From positions 1-6,697 of the forward strand of contig JAFWXG010000200.1 in assembly GCA_017523005.1 (NCBI GenBank): a stretch of 6,697 bases of DNA, given 5' to 3'. Of this stretch, positions 1 to 6,055 are shown piece after piece. The translations under genes and the position numbers were made by a program. Source of the DNA: Clostridia bacterium. GTDB taxonomy: Bacteria > Bacillota > Clostridia > RGIG6154. The notes below the pieces were generated by a model, which had not been told where the DNA came from, ran no database searches, and saw only the letters and a program-made list of their open reading frames with translations. Each line of letters opens with the position of its first letter. The stretch's first letter is position 1.

Positions 1-89
1 GCTATGGAACAAGGGAAGAATTGGAAACTGCCGGTGCTGATATAATAGTGCCAAATGTAAACGAATTAAAAGAGCTTTTGTGTAATTAA
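1..89 (+). CDS. HAD-family hydrolase, phosphoglycolate-phosphatase-like (C-terminal end only)
   Basis: Only the last 28 codons are present; the gene enters from the left edge and ends at TAA (87-89). The readable frame starts at base 3 and gives YGTREELETAG followed by ADIIVPNVNELKELLCN. This matches the usual C-terminal end of Gph/PGP-type haloacid dehalogenase hydrolases: a glycine-tyrosine-glycine turn just after the motif IV region, then the pattern 'E-L-x-x-A-G-A-D-x-I-V-x-x-V-x-E-L'. Family members remove phosphate from small phosphorylated metabolites such as 2-phosphoglycolate. The catalytic aspartates of motif I lie outside the window, so substrate and activity cannot be judged. A terminator follows the stop immediately, so this is the last gene of a separate transcription unit and not part of the downstream operon. 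The family call is fairly secure for such a short piece; the exact substrate is not. Confidence 0.75.
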   Translation, partial: YGTREELETAGADIIVPNVNELKELLCN

Positions 90-119
90 AAAGTGTGCCT
101 TTTCGGGCACACTTTTTTT
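88..119 (+). terminator. Intrinsic terminator after the HAD hydrolase gene
   Basis: GTGTGCC (93-99) pairs perfectly with GGCACAC (106-112) across a six-base loop, TTTTCG. The stem can be extended by A:T pairs between the A-run at 88-92 and the T-run at 113-117. The descending arm runs into seven T residues (113-119). A GC-containing stem followed directly by a T tract is the standard Rho-independent signal. It overlaps the stop codon of the upstream gene and separates that gene from the miaB promoter. Because the A-run mirrors the T-run, it could also work in the opposite direction, but no minus-strand gene converges here. Confidence 0.93.
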
Positions 120-129
120 ACAAATTTAC

Positions 130-158
130 TTGCAAAGAGAGCCGTTTTTTGATATAAT
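130..158 (+). promoter_or_regulatory. Extended -10 housekeeping (SigA-type) promoter for the miaB-mutS-mutL-miaA operon
   Basis: A -35 element TTGCAA (130-135, four of six matches to TTGACA) is separated by exactly 17 bases from a perfect -10 TATAAT (153-158). The bases before the -10 form TGA, giving the TGnTATAAT extended -10 (150-158). Transcription would start near 165, leaving a leader of about 30 bases, too short for a riboswitch or attenuator. The A/T-rich DNA just upstream of the -35, including the terminator T tract, could act as an UP-like element (inference). No obvious operator or inverted repeat overlaps the promoter, which fits steady housekeeping expression. Confidence 0.88.
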
Positions 159-180
159 ATTTTAGTAAGTATATTTTGCA

Positions 181-186
181 AAAGGA
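181..186 (+). promoter_or_regulatory. Ribosome binding site of miaB
   Basis: AAAGGA lies nine bases before the ATG at 196. It decides the start: upstream in the same frame there is a TAA at 166-168 and no ATG, GTG or TTG between it and 196. The next in-frame ATG (codon 20) has no comparable site. Confidence 0.8.
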
Positions 187-195
187 AAGAGAAAA

Positions 196-1605
196 ATGGC
201 AGAAAATAAAATTCATGTAGACCCCGCTGAAATCCTTAAACAACAGGAAATTATGCAGGCTATATGTATAGAAAATAAAGCAAAAAGCAAACAGCAAAAA
301 GCGTGCGTTATAACCTACGGCTGTCAGCAGAACGAAAACGACTCCGAACGCATTAAAGGAATGCTCCAGAAAATGGGCTACGAGCTTACAGACGAGCGTG
401 AAATTGCTGATGTAATTATATTTAACACCTGTGCAGTCCGTGAGAATGCAGAGAAGAAATTAAAGGGTAATGTCGGTGCGCTTAAATATTTAAAAGCTAA
501 ACGCCCTAATTTGGTTATAGGCGTTTGCGGATGTATGGTACAGCAAGAGCAAATCGCATGGGAAATGTTTAAAAAGTTTAGACACATAAGTCTTATTTTC
601 GGAACTCACGGACTTTATAGATTTCCTGAGCTTTTACGAAAAGCAAGGGCGAATACAAGAGTATTTGATGTTCAAAACATTGACGGTCAGATTGCAGAAG
701 ACATACCTGTAAAAAGAGATGATAAGTTTAAGGCTTGGGTTACAATCATGTACGGTTGTAATAACTTTTGTTCATACTGCATTGTGCCTTTCGTTCGTGG
801 AAGAGAGAGAAGCCGAAATCCTGAAGATGTGCTTGATGAAATCAAAGCCTTGGCAAAAGACGGATATAAAGAAGTAACACTTTTAGGTCAGAATGTAAAC
901 TCATACGGAAAAGATTTGACCGAAAATAAAATGTCATTTGCCGAGCTTTTAAGGGAAGTTAATAAAATTGAGGGAATAGAAAGAATAAGATTTGCCACGA
1001 GCCATCCTAAAGATTTGTCTGATGAATTGATATCGGCAATGGCAGAATGTGACAAGGTTTGCAAACAGCTTCACTTACCGTTCCAGGCAGGAAGTAACAA
1101 TACACTTAAAGCTATGAACCGCAGTTACACAAGAGAAAGCTATTTGGAAACAGTAAGAAAAATAAGAGAAAAAATGCCTGATATAGCACTTACAAGTGAT
1201 GTAATCGTAGGTTTCCCGACAGAAACAAACGAAGACTTTGAAGAAACACTATCTTTGGTAAAAGAAGTAAGATTTGATAATCTCTTTACATTCATTTACT
1301 CAAAACGAAAAGGTACTGTGGCAGAAAAAATGCCGTTTGTGTTGTCGGGCAAAGAAATTCAGGAAAATTTTGACCGCCTTGTCGCACTTCAAAACGAGAT
1401 TTCCAGGGAAATAAACGATACCTATTTAGGTAAAACTCTTCCTGTCCTGATTGAGGGCGAAAGCAAGACAGACAAATCTGTTTTGCAGGGAAGAACAGAA
1501 AGTAACAAGGTCGTAAACCTTAAAGGAGATAACAGCTTAATAGGTTCAATGCAAAATGTCAGGATTACAGAAATAAGGACATGGTCATTAAACGGTGAGC
1601 TTTAA
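196..1605 (+). CDS. miaB: tRNA-2-methylthio-N6-dimethylallyladenosine37 synthase MiaB (radical SAM methylthiotransferase)
   Basis: MiaB is a cytoplasmic radical SAM enzyme that adds a methylthio group at C2 of i6A37 in tRNAs reading UNN codons, giving ms2i6A37. The 469-residue protein shows the full family layout. An N-terminal UPF0004 domain (about 35-150) carries the three ligands of the auxiliary 4Fe-4S cluster: Cys43 (in YGCQQNENDSE), Cys79 (NTCAVRENAE) and Cys113 (CGCMVQQ). A radical SAM domain (about 175-400) has the CxxxCxxC motif at Cys188, Cys192 and Cys195, the RGRERSR segment after it, and the IVGFPTET motif (337-344). A C-terminal TRAM domain (about 405-465) binds RNA. The roughly 35-residue lead-in before the first domain is common in clostridial homologues. 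Cys43 is followed by Gln-Gln where Gln-Met is more usual, and a spare cysteine (Cys111) sits next to Cys113. The related YmdB/MtaB and RimO families are less likely, because the 'NENDSE' and 'GRERSR' segments fit MiaB. It is the first gene of the operon, 11 bp before mutS. Confidence 0.96.
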   Translation: MAENKIHVDPAEILKQQEIMQAICIENKAKSKQQKACVITYGCQQNENDSERIKGMLQKMGYELTDEREIADVIIFNTCAVRENAEKKLKGNVGALKYLKAKRPNLVIGVCGCMVQQEQIAWEMFKKFRHISLIFGTHGLYRFPELLRKARANTRVFDVQNIDGQIAEDIPVKRDDKFKAWVTIMYGCNNFCSYCIVPFVRGRERSRNPEDVLDEIKALAKDGYKEVTLLGQNVNSYGKDLTENKMSFAELLREVNKIEGIERIRFATSHPKDLSDELISAMAECDKVCKQLHLPFQAGSNNTLKAMNRSYTRESYLETVRKIREKMPDIALTSDVIVGFPTETNEDFEETLSLVKEVRFDNLFTFIYSKRKGTVAEKMPFVLSGKEIQENFDRLVALQNEISREINDTYLGKTLPVLIEGESKTDKSVLQGRTESNKVVNLKGDNSLIGSMQNVRITEIRTWSLNGEL

Positions 1606-1610
1606 GGGGG
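1604..1610 (+). promoter_or_regulatory. Ribosome binding site of mutS, overlapping the miaB stop codon
   Basis: AAGGGGG begins inside the miaB TAA stop (1603-1605) and ends six bases before the mutS ATG at 1617. A ribosome finishing miaB therefore physically covers the mutS initiation site, which suggests coupled translation (inference). The site fixes the ATG at 1617 as the start. Confidence 0.85.
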
Positions 1611-1616
1611 ATAAAT

Positions 1617-4232
1617 ATGGCAGAATTTACGCCAATGATGAAGCAGTATTTTAAAATAAAAGAAAATTATATGGACTGCATTTTGTTTTATCGCTTGGGC
1701 GATTTTTACGAAATGTTTTTTGGCGATGCCAAGCTTGCGTCGGAGGTTTTAGGACTTACTTTAACAGGCAGAGATTGCGGTCAGGAAGAAAGAGCACCTA
1801 TGTGCGGAGTCCCTTTTCACAGTTGTGACGGCTACATCGCAAAGCTTGTAAAGGCAGGCTATAAGGTAGCAATCTGCGAACAAACCGAAGACCCTGCAAA
1901 TGCCAAAGGCATAGTAGAAAGAAAAGTTATAAAGGTTATAACCCCCGGCACTATAACTTTGCCTGATGTTTTGGAAGATAACAAAAATAATTTTATTATA
2001 AGCATTTATAAGTCGGGAACAGGCTATGGAATTGCGGCGGGAGATGTGTCAACCGGCGAGCTTTATGCGGCTACGCTTGACGGAGTCGCAGCAAAAACCG
2101 ATTTGCTTAATGAGCTTTCAAAATATTCCCCGTCAGAGATTATACATAACGAATTTTTGAATTCTGACAAATCTGTCATGAATTTTATTTCCCATAAATT
2201 TAAGGTTTTACTTACAGAAAGACAAGAAGTTTCGGAAGAAAATGCGTTTGAATGCTTAAAATCTCACTTTTCAACAAGACTTACAAAGGCATCTTTAGAA
2301 GGCAAAGAAATGGCGGTTATGGCGGCAGGTATGCTGATTTTGTATTTGGAAGAAACACAAATGACCGCACTCGACCAGTTTACTGACATTAAATTTTATG
2401 AGGCAGAGCAGTATTTGGGATTAGATAGCATTGCAAGATATAATTTAGAGCTTGTGAAAACAATGCGTGAGCAGGACAAAAAGGGAAGTCTTTTATGGGT
2501 TTTGGATAAAACAGCAACCGCTATGGGCGGAAGAATGATGGCAACCTGGGTACAACAGCCACTTTTGTCATGTGCACAGATAAGACGCCGTCATGAAGCG
2601 GTAGAAGAACTTTTAAATAATCACGAAATGCGTGGAAATATCCATAAAACCTTGTCAGGAATAAGAGATATGGAAAGAATGATTTCCCGTATCGACTACG
2701 GAAGTGCAAATGGCAGAGATATGATATCTCTTCGTGATTCTATTGAAAGTTTCCCCGAACTTATTGAAAACTTAAAAAAATGCAACAGCAGTCTTCTTAA
2801 AGAAGTGTTCAGTGAATTTGACGATTTGTCAGACATAAAAAATGTAATAACCGCCGCAATAGTTGATGACCCGCCGTTTTCTGTACGCGAGGGCGGAATA
2901 ATCAAAAAAGGCTTTGATGAAGAATTAGACTTATGGCGTGACGGTAAAGAAAAGGGACAGACAAGCCTATTAGAGCTTGAAGCAGAAGAAAAAGAAAGAA
3001 CAGGTATCAAAAACTTAAAAGTCGGATTTAACAAGGTTTTCGGCTACTATATTGAAGTTACTAAATCAAATTACGACCAGGTTCCTGCTCATTATGTAAG
3101 AAAGCAGACCTTAGCAAACTGCGAAAGATATATAACCGATGAGCTTAAACATTTAGAAGATTTAGTTTTACGCTCTGATGAAAAGATTGTAGCAAAAGAA
3201 TACAGAATTTTCTGCGGTGTGCGTGAAAGAATTCGTGAAGAAATTAAAAGAATTCAAAAGACTGCTAAATCAATCGCGTGTCTTGATGTTTTGTGCTCTT
3301 TAGCAGAAACAGCCTTTAAGAACAATTATGTAAAACCGGAAATAGACACAAGCGATGTAATTGATATTAAAGACGGTCGTCATCCTGTTGTCGAGAAAGT
3401 TCTTAAAGACTCATTGTTTGTGCCTAACGACACCATGCTCGACCAGAAAGATAATTCATTCTGCATTATAACAGGTCCTAACATGGCAGGTAAATCGACT
3501 TATATGCGTCAGGTTGCTTTGATTGTGATTATGGCACAGATGGGCTCCTTCGTTCCTGCATCTTATGCAAGAATTGGTATTGTAGATAAAGTGTTTACAA
3601 GAATTGGTGCTTCTGATGATTTGTCGTCAGGACAAAGTACATTCATGGTAGAAATGAATGAGGTTGCAAACATTATAGAAAATTCTACATCAAAGAGTCT
3701 TTTGATATTAGACGAAATAGGCAGAGGAACATCGACTTTCGACGGACTTTCAATAGCGTGGTCTGTGGTAGAACATATTGCAGACAAGAAAAAGTGTGGT
3801 GCAAGAACACTTTTTGCAACCCATTATCATGAACTTACCGAGCTTGAAGAAAAAATCGAGGGTGTTAAGAATTATTGCATAGTTGCTAAAAAACGCGATG
3901 ATGATGTTGTTTTCTTAAGAAAGATTGTGCGTGGCGGTGCAGACGAAAGCTATGGTGTTGAGGTTGCAAAGCTTGCAGGAATTCCAAACGATGTAATAAA
4001 ACGCGCAAAAACTATACTTTCTGCACTTGAAGAAAAGGGTACAGTAGAGATTAAAGGAAATACCAAAACAAAAGCGTTGCCTGAAATCAATGCAATGCAG
4101 ATTGACTTGTTTGACGCACCTAAAAATGAACTTATTGAAGAAATCAAGTCAATAGACTTAAATGTTATTTCGCCAATCGAGGCTATGAACAAGCTTTATG
4201 AATTAAAGAAAAAAGCAGAGGGAATGGTTTAA
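1617..4232 (+). CDS. mutS: DNA mismatch repair protein MutS
   Basis: MutS scans DNA as a dimer, binds base mismatches and small loops, and on ATP binding becomes a sliding clamp that recruits MutL. The 871-residue protein has the full MutS1 architecture. The N-terminal mismatch-binding domain (about 1-115) contains the Phe-x-Glu motif at Phe30-Tyr31-Glu32 (in GDFYEMF), whose Phe stacks on the mismatched base. A connector domain (about 125-250) and the core, lever and clamp region (about 265-570) follow. The ATPase domain has Walker A GPNMAGKST (620-628), the signature segment DDLSSGQSTFM (667-677), Walker B ILDE (697-700) with GRGTSTFDG after it, and the His switch ATHYHEL (734-740). A helix-turn-helix dimer segment follows (about 774-801). 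The tail carries QIDLF (828-832), a good match to the sliding-clamp-binding pentapeptide, and a conserved NVISPIEAMNKLYELK end. The mismatch-binding domain and the lack of a C-terminal Smr domain exclude MutS2. All key residues are present, so I expect an active protein. It overlaps mutL by one base. Confidence 0.98.
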   Translation: MAEFTPMMKQYFKIKENYMDCILFYRLGDFYEMFFGDAKLASEVLGLTLTGRDCGQEERAPMCGVPFHSCDGYIAKLVKAGYKVAICEQTEDPANAKGIVERKVIKVITPGTITLPDVLEDNKNNFIISIYKSGTGYGIAAGDVSTGELYAATLDGVAAKTDLLNELSKYSPSEIIHNEFLNSDKSVMNFISHKFKVLLTERQEVSEENAFECLKSHFSTRLTKASLEGKEMAVMAAGMLILYLEETQMTALDQFTDIKFYEAEQYLGLDSIARYNLELVKTMREQDKKGSLLWVLDKTATAMGGRMMATWVQQPLLSCAQIRRRHEAVEELLNNHEMRGNIHKTLSGIRDMERMISRIDYGSANGRDMISLRDSIESFPELIENLKKCNSSLLKEVFSEFDDLSDIKNVITAAIVDDPPFSVREGGIIKKGFDEELDLWRDGKEKGQTSLLELEAEEKERTGIKNLKVGFNKVFGYYIEVTKSNYDQVPAHYVRKQTLANCERYITDELKHLEDLVLRSDEKIVAKEYRIFCGVRERIREEIKRIQKTAKSIACLDVLCSLAETAFKNNYVKPEIDTSDVIDIKDGRHPVVEKVLKDSLFVPNDTMLDQKDNSFCIITGPNMAGKSTYMRQVALIVIMAQMGSFVPASYARIGIVDKVFTRIGASDDLSSGQSTFMVEMNEVANIIENSTSKSLLILDEIGRGTSTFDGLSIAWSVVEHIADKKKCGARTLFATHYHELTELEEKIEGVKNYCIVAKKRDDDVVFLRKIVRGGADESYGVEVAKLAGIPNDVIKRAKTILSALEEKGTVEIKGNTKTKALPEINAMQIDLFDAPKNELIEEIKSIDLNVISPIEAMNKLYELKKKAEGMV

Positions 4233-4234
4233 TG
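4217..4234 (+). promoter_or_regulatory. mutL translation start: internal RBS plus TAATG stop-start overlap
   Basis: AGAGGGA (4217-4223) lies within the last codons of mutS, eight bases before the mutL ATG (4232-4234). The mutS stop TAA (4230-4232) shares its final A with that ATG, giving TAATG. In the mutL frame a TGA at 4199-4201 blocks further upstream starts, and there is no ATG, GTG or TTG between it and 4232, so the start is firm. The arrangement is typical of termination-reinitiation coupling, which would keep MutS and MutL amounts in step (inference). Confidence 0.85.
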
Positions 4235-6043
4235 AATAAAATTCAGGTTTTAGATATTACAACCGTAAATAAAATTGCGGCAGGCGAAGTGGTAGAACGC
4301 CCCGCATCTGCAGTAAAGGAAATGGCAGAAAACGCAATAGACGCGGGTGCAACTAAGATTACTGTTGAAATAAAAAACGGCGGCATCTCGCTTATACGCG
4401 TTACAGATAACGGTTGCGGAATAAGAGCAGAAGAAGTAAAAACTGCATTTTTGCCACACGCCACAAGCAAAATAAGAGAAATTTCCGACCTTGAAAATCT
4501 TTTTACCATGGGTTTCAGGGGAGAGGCACTTGCAAGTATTGCGGCGGTATCTAAAGTTGAGCTTATAACAAAGCGAAAAGAAGATACTCTTGGCACTGCA
4601 CTTTCATTAGAGGCAGGAGAGGTTATATCAGAAAGCGAAGCGGGTTGCCCTGACGGTACAACCATTGTTGTGAAAGACCTCTTTTTCAATACCCCCGCAA
4701 GAATGCACTTTATGAAAAAAGACAGTGCCGAAGCGGCTCATGTAACAGAAGTAGTGCAAAGATTAGCACTTGGATATCCAAACATTTCGTTTCGTCTTAT
4801 AAATAATGGCAGAGAAACTTTACTAACTCCGGGAACAGGAGATTTAAAAGATGTTTTGCCTGTAATTTACGGAAATGAACTTGCATCTAAAATGGTAAGG
4901 GTAGACTGCGAAAAAGACGGAGTTAAAGTTTTTGGATATATCAGCAAACCTGAATTTTCAAGAAATAACCGCACCATGCAAAACTTTTTTGTAAACGGCA
5001 GATGGGTAAAATCAAAAGAAATTCAGTATAGTGCAGAAGCGGGCTACAAAACCATGCTTATGACAGGAAAACACCCTGTTTTGGTTTTGTCGGTGGAAAT
5101 TCCGCCTATGATGACAGATGTAAATGTGCATCCTCAAAAAATGGAAATCAAATTTTCTGACGAAAAACCTGTAACAAGTACAGTTTTCTGGGGAGTACAG
5201 AATGCACTTTTGGCGGAGCCGATTGCGCGAGAAGTTAAATCTGCGGAAATCAAAAGTACATTTAAAAGCGAAAGCAAACCTTTTAATGTAATTAAACCAA
5301 AAGAAAGCTTTGAACAGATTTTTAAAAAGGAAGAACAAACCTTTGATTTCTTCTCACAAGAAAGCGAGGCTTTGTTTACACCGTCAAAAGAAAGTGAAGA
5401 AACAAGCTTTTTTGATGATAATCTAAGTGAAGGCGAGCTTGAAAGCTATATTATAAGCACTCCTCATGAAGAAAAAGAAGAGTTTGATTATAAAGTTATA
5501 GGTCAGCTTTTTGACACTTATATCTTAATTGAACATGACAACGAACTTTTGTTGCTCGACCAACATGCAGCTCACGAAAGAATACGCTATGAAGAGATGA
5601 TACGAGACAGACAGATTTTCGGTCAGGTACTAATGATGCCTGAAATAATAAATCTTTCCGCCACAGATGGGGAAATGGTTTTAGAACATAAGGAAACATT
5701 CGAAAAGTTAGGCTTTGGAATTGACGCTTTCGGGCAAGGTAAATATGCAGTCCGTCAAATGCCAGACGATATTTCTGAGGATTCAGTAGAAAACACAGTA
5801 ATCTCTATTTTAGAGCTTATAAAACAAAACAAAAATCCCGAAGATATTATGGATAAAGCGTTTTTTATGATTGCGTGCAAGGGCGCAATCAAGGCAAACC
5901 ATTCAATGACAAAAATGGAGCTTCAGGGATTGGTAAAACAAGTTATTGAAAATGAAAAAATCAGGACTTGCCCACATGGAAGACCTTTAATGATTTCATT
6001 TTCAAAAAAATATATTGAAAAAGAGTTCAAACGAATTGTTTAG
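4232..6043 (+). CDS. mutL: DNA mismatch repair protein MutL, endonuclease type
   Basis: MutL is recruited by mismatch-bound MutS and, in bacteria without MutH, nicks the error-containing strand itself. The 603-residue protein starts with a GHKL ATPase domain (1 to about 330): IAAGEV (15-20), ENAIDAGA (33-40), DNGCGI (59-64), HATSKI (76-81), GFRGEAL (94-100) and DLFFNTPAR (149-157). A charged, probably disordered linker (about 331-417) follows, rich in Glu, Lys, Ser and Phe. The C-terminal dimerisation and nuclease domain (about 418-603) begins at GQLFDTYIL and has the metal-binding signature DQHA(X)2E(X)4E as DQHAAHERIRYE (443-454), the ACKGAIKAN segment (548-556), the zinc-site motif CPHGRP (580-585) and a terminal FKR (599-601). 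All of these support a nicking-competent MutL. QVLMMP (465-470) sits where Bacillus subtilis MutL has its clamp-binding QEMIVP. The gene starts at a TAATG overlap with mutS and ends 12 bases before miaA, using a TAG stop, whereas the three other stops in the window are TAA. Confidence 0.98.
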   Translation: MNKIQVLDITTVNKIAAGEVVERPASAVKEMAENAIDAGATKITVEIKNGGISLIRVTDNGCGIRAEEVKTAFLPHATSKIREISDLENLFTMGFRGEALASIAAVSKVELITKRKEDTLGTALSLEAGEVISESEAGCPDGTTIVVKDLFFNTPARMHFMKKDSAEAAHVTEVVQRLALGYPNISFRLINNGRETLLTPGTGDLKDVLPVIYGNELASKMVRVDCEKDGVKVFGYISKPEFSRNNRTMQNFFVNGRWVKSKEIQYSAEAGYKTMLMTGKHPVLVLSVEIPPMMTDVNVHPQKMEIKFSDEKPVTSTVFWGVQNALLAEPIAREVKSAEIKSTFKSESKPFNVIKPKESFEQIFKKEEQTFDFFSQESEALFTPSKESEETSFFDDNLSEGELESYIISTPHEEKEEFDYKVIGQLFDTYILIEHDNELLLLDQHAAHERIRYEEMIRDRQIFGQVLMMPEIINLSATDGEMVLEHKETFEKLGFGIDAFGQGKYAVRQMPDDISEDSVENTVISILELIKQNKNPEDIMDKAFFMIACKGAIKANHSMTKMELQGLVKQVIENEKIRTCPHGRPLMISFSKKYIEKEFKRIV

Positions 6044-6049
6044 AAAGGA
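6044..6049 (+). promoter_or_regulatory. Ribosome binding site of miaA
   Basis: AAAGGA directly follows the mutL TAG stop (6041-6043) and lies six bases before the miaA ATG at 6056. No other start codon fits between the stop and this ATG. No terminator or good promoter separates the two genes, so miaA is most simply co-transcribed with mutL. Confidence 0.8.
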
Positions 6050-6055
6050 AAAATA

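Noticed and set aside
159..195. Riboswitch, leader peptide or attenuator upstream of miaB.
   Set aside because: The predicted leader is only about 30 bases, has no stable hairpin and no start codon upstream of 196.
1923..1960. Inverted repeat AAAGTTATA / TATAACTTT (1923-1931 and 1952-1960) around a 10-bp palindrome GGTTATAACC (1934-1943) in mutS.
   Set aside because: It falls in codons for the conserved KVIKVITPGTITLP segment of MutS, is A/T-rich, and has no T tract or regulatory context. Chance similarity of the Val-Ile and Thr-Ile codons explains it.
2415..2444. Promoter-like TTGGGA - 18 bases - TATAAT inside mutS.
   Set aside because: A perfect -10 box is expected by chance in A/T-rich coding DNA, the -35 is weak and no gene start follows. 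Transcript start mapping would be needed to revive it.
4206..4216. A-rich run AAGAAAAAAGC before the mutS stop as a possible frameshift site that would fuse MutS to MutL.
   Set aside because: The A-run is not in the X-XXY-YYZ register needed for -1 slippage, and mutL has its own RBS and start, so reinitiation is the simpler explanation.
4243..4689. A 148-codon open frame on the minus strand opposite the start of mutL.
   Set aside because: It lies wholly inside a gene with an unmistakable GHKL ATPase domain, encodes a Ser/Ile/Val-rich sequence with no recognisable motif, and is best explained as the reverse shadow of mutL codons. The same holds for the other minus-strand frames in miaB, mutS, mutL and miaA.
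5336..5353. QTFDFF (369-374) in the MutL linker as another clamp-binding motif.
   Set aside because: The fourth position is Asp, where the consensus needs Leu, Ile or Met, so it does not fit either the pentapeptide or hexapeptide pattern.
5721..5749. Possible internal promoter TTGACG - 17 bases - TATGCA in the 3' part of mutL that might drive miaA.
   Set aside because: The -10 matches only three of six consensus bases and has no extended -10. It was considered because E. coli miaA has promoters inside mutL, but the evidence here is too weak.
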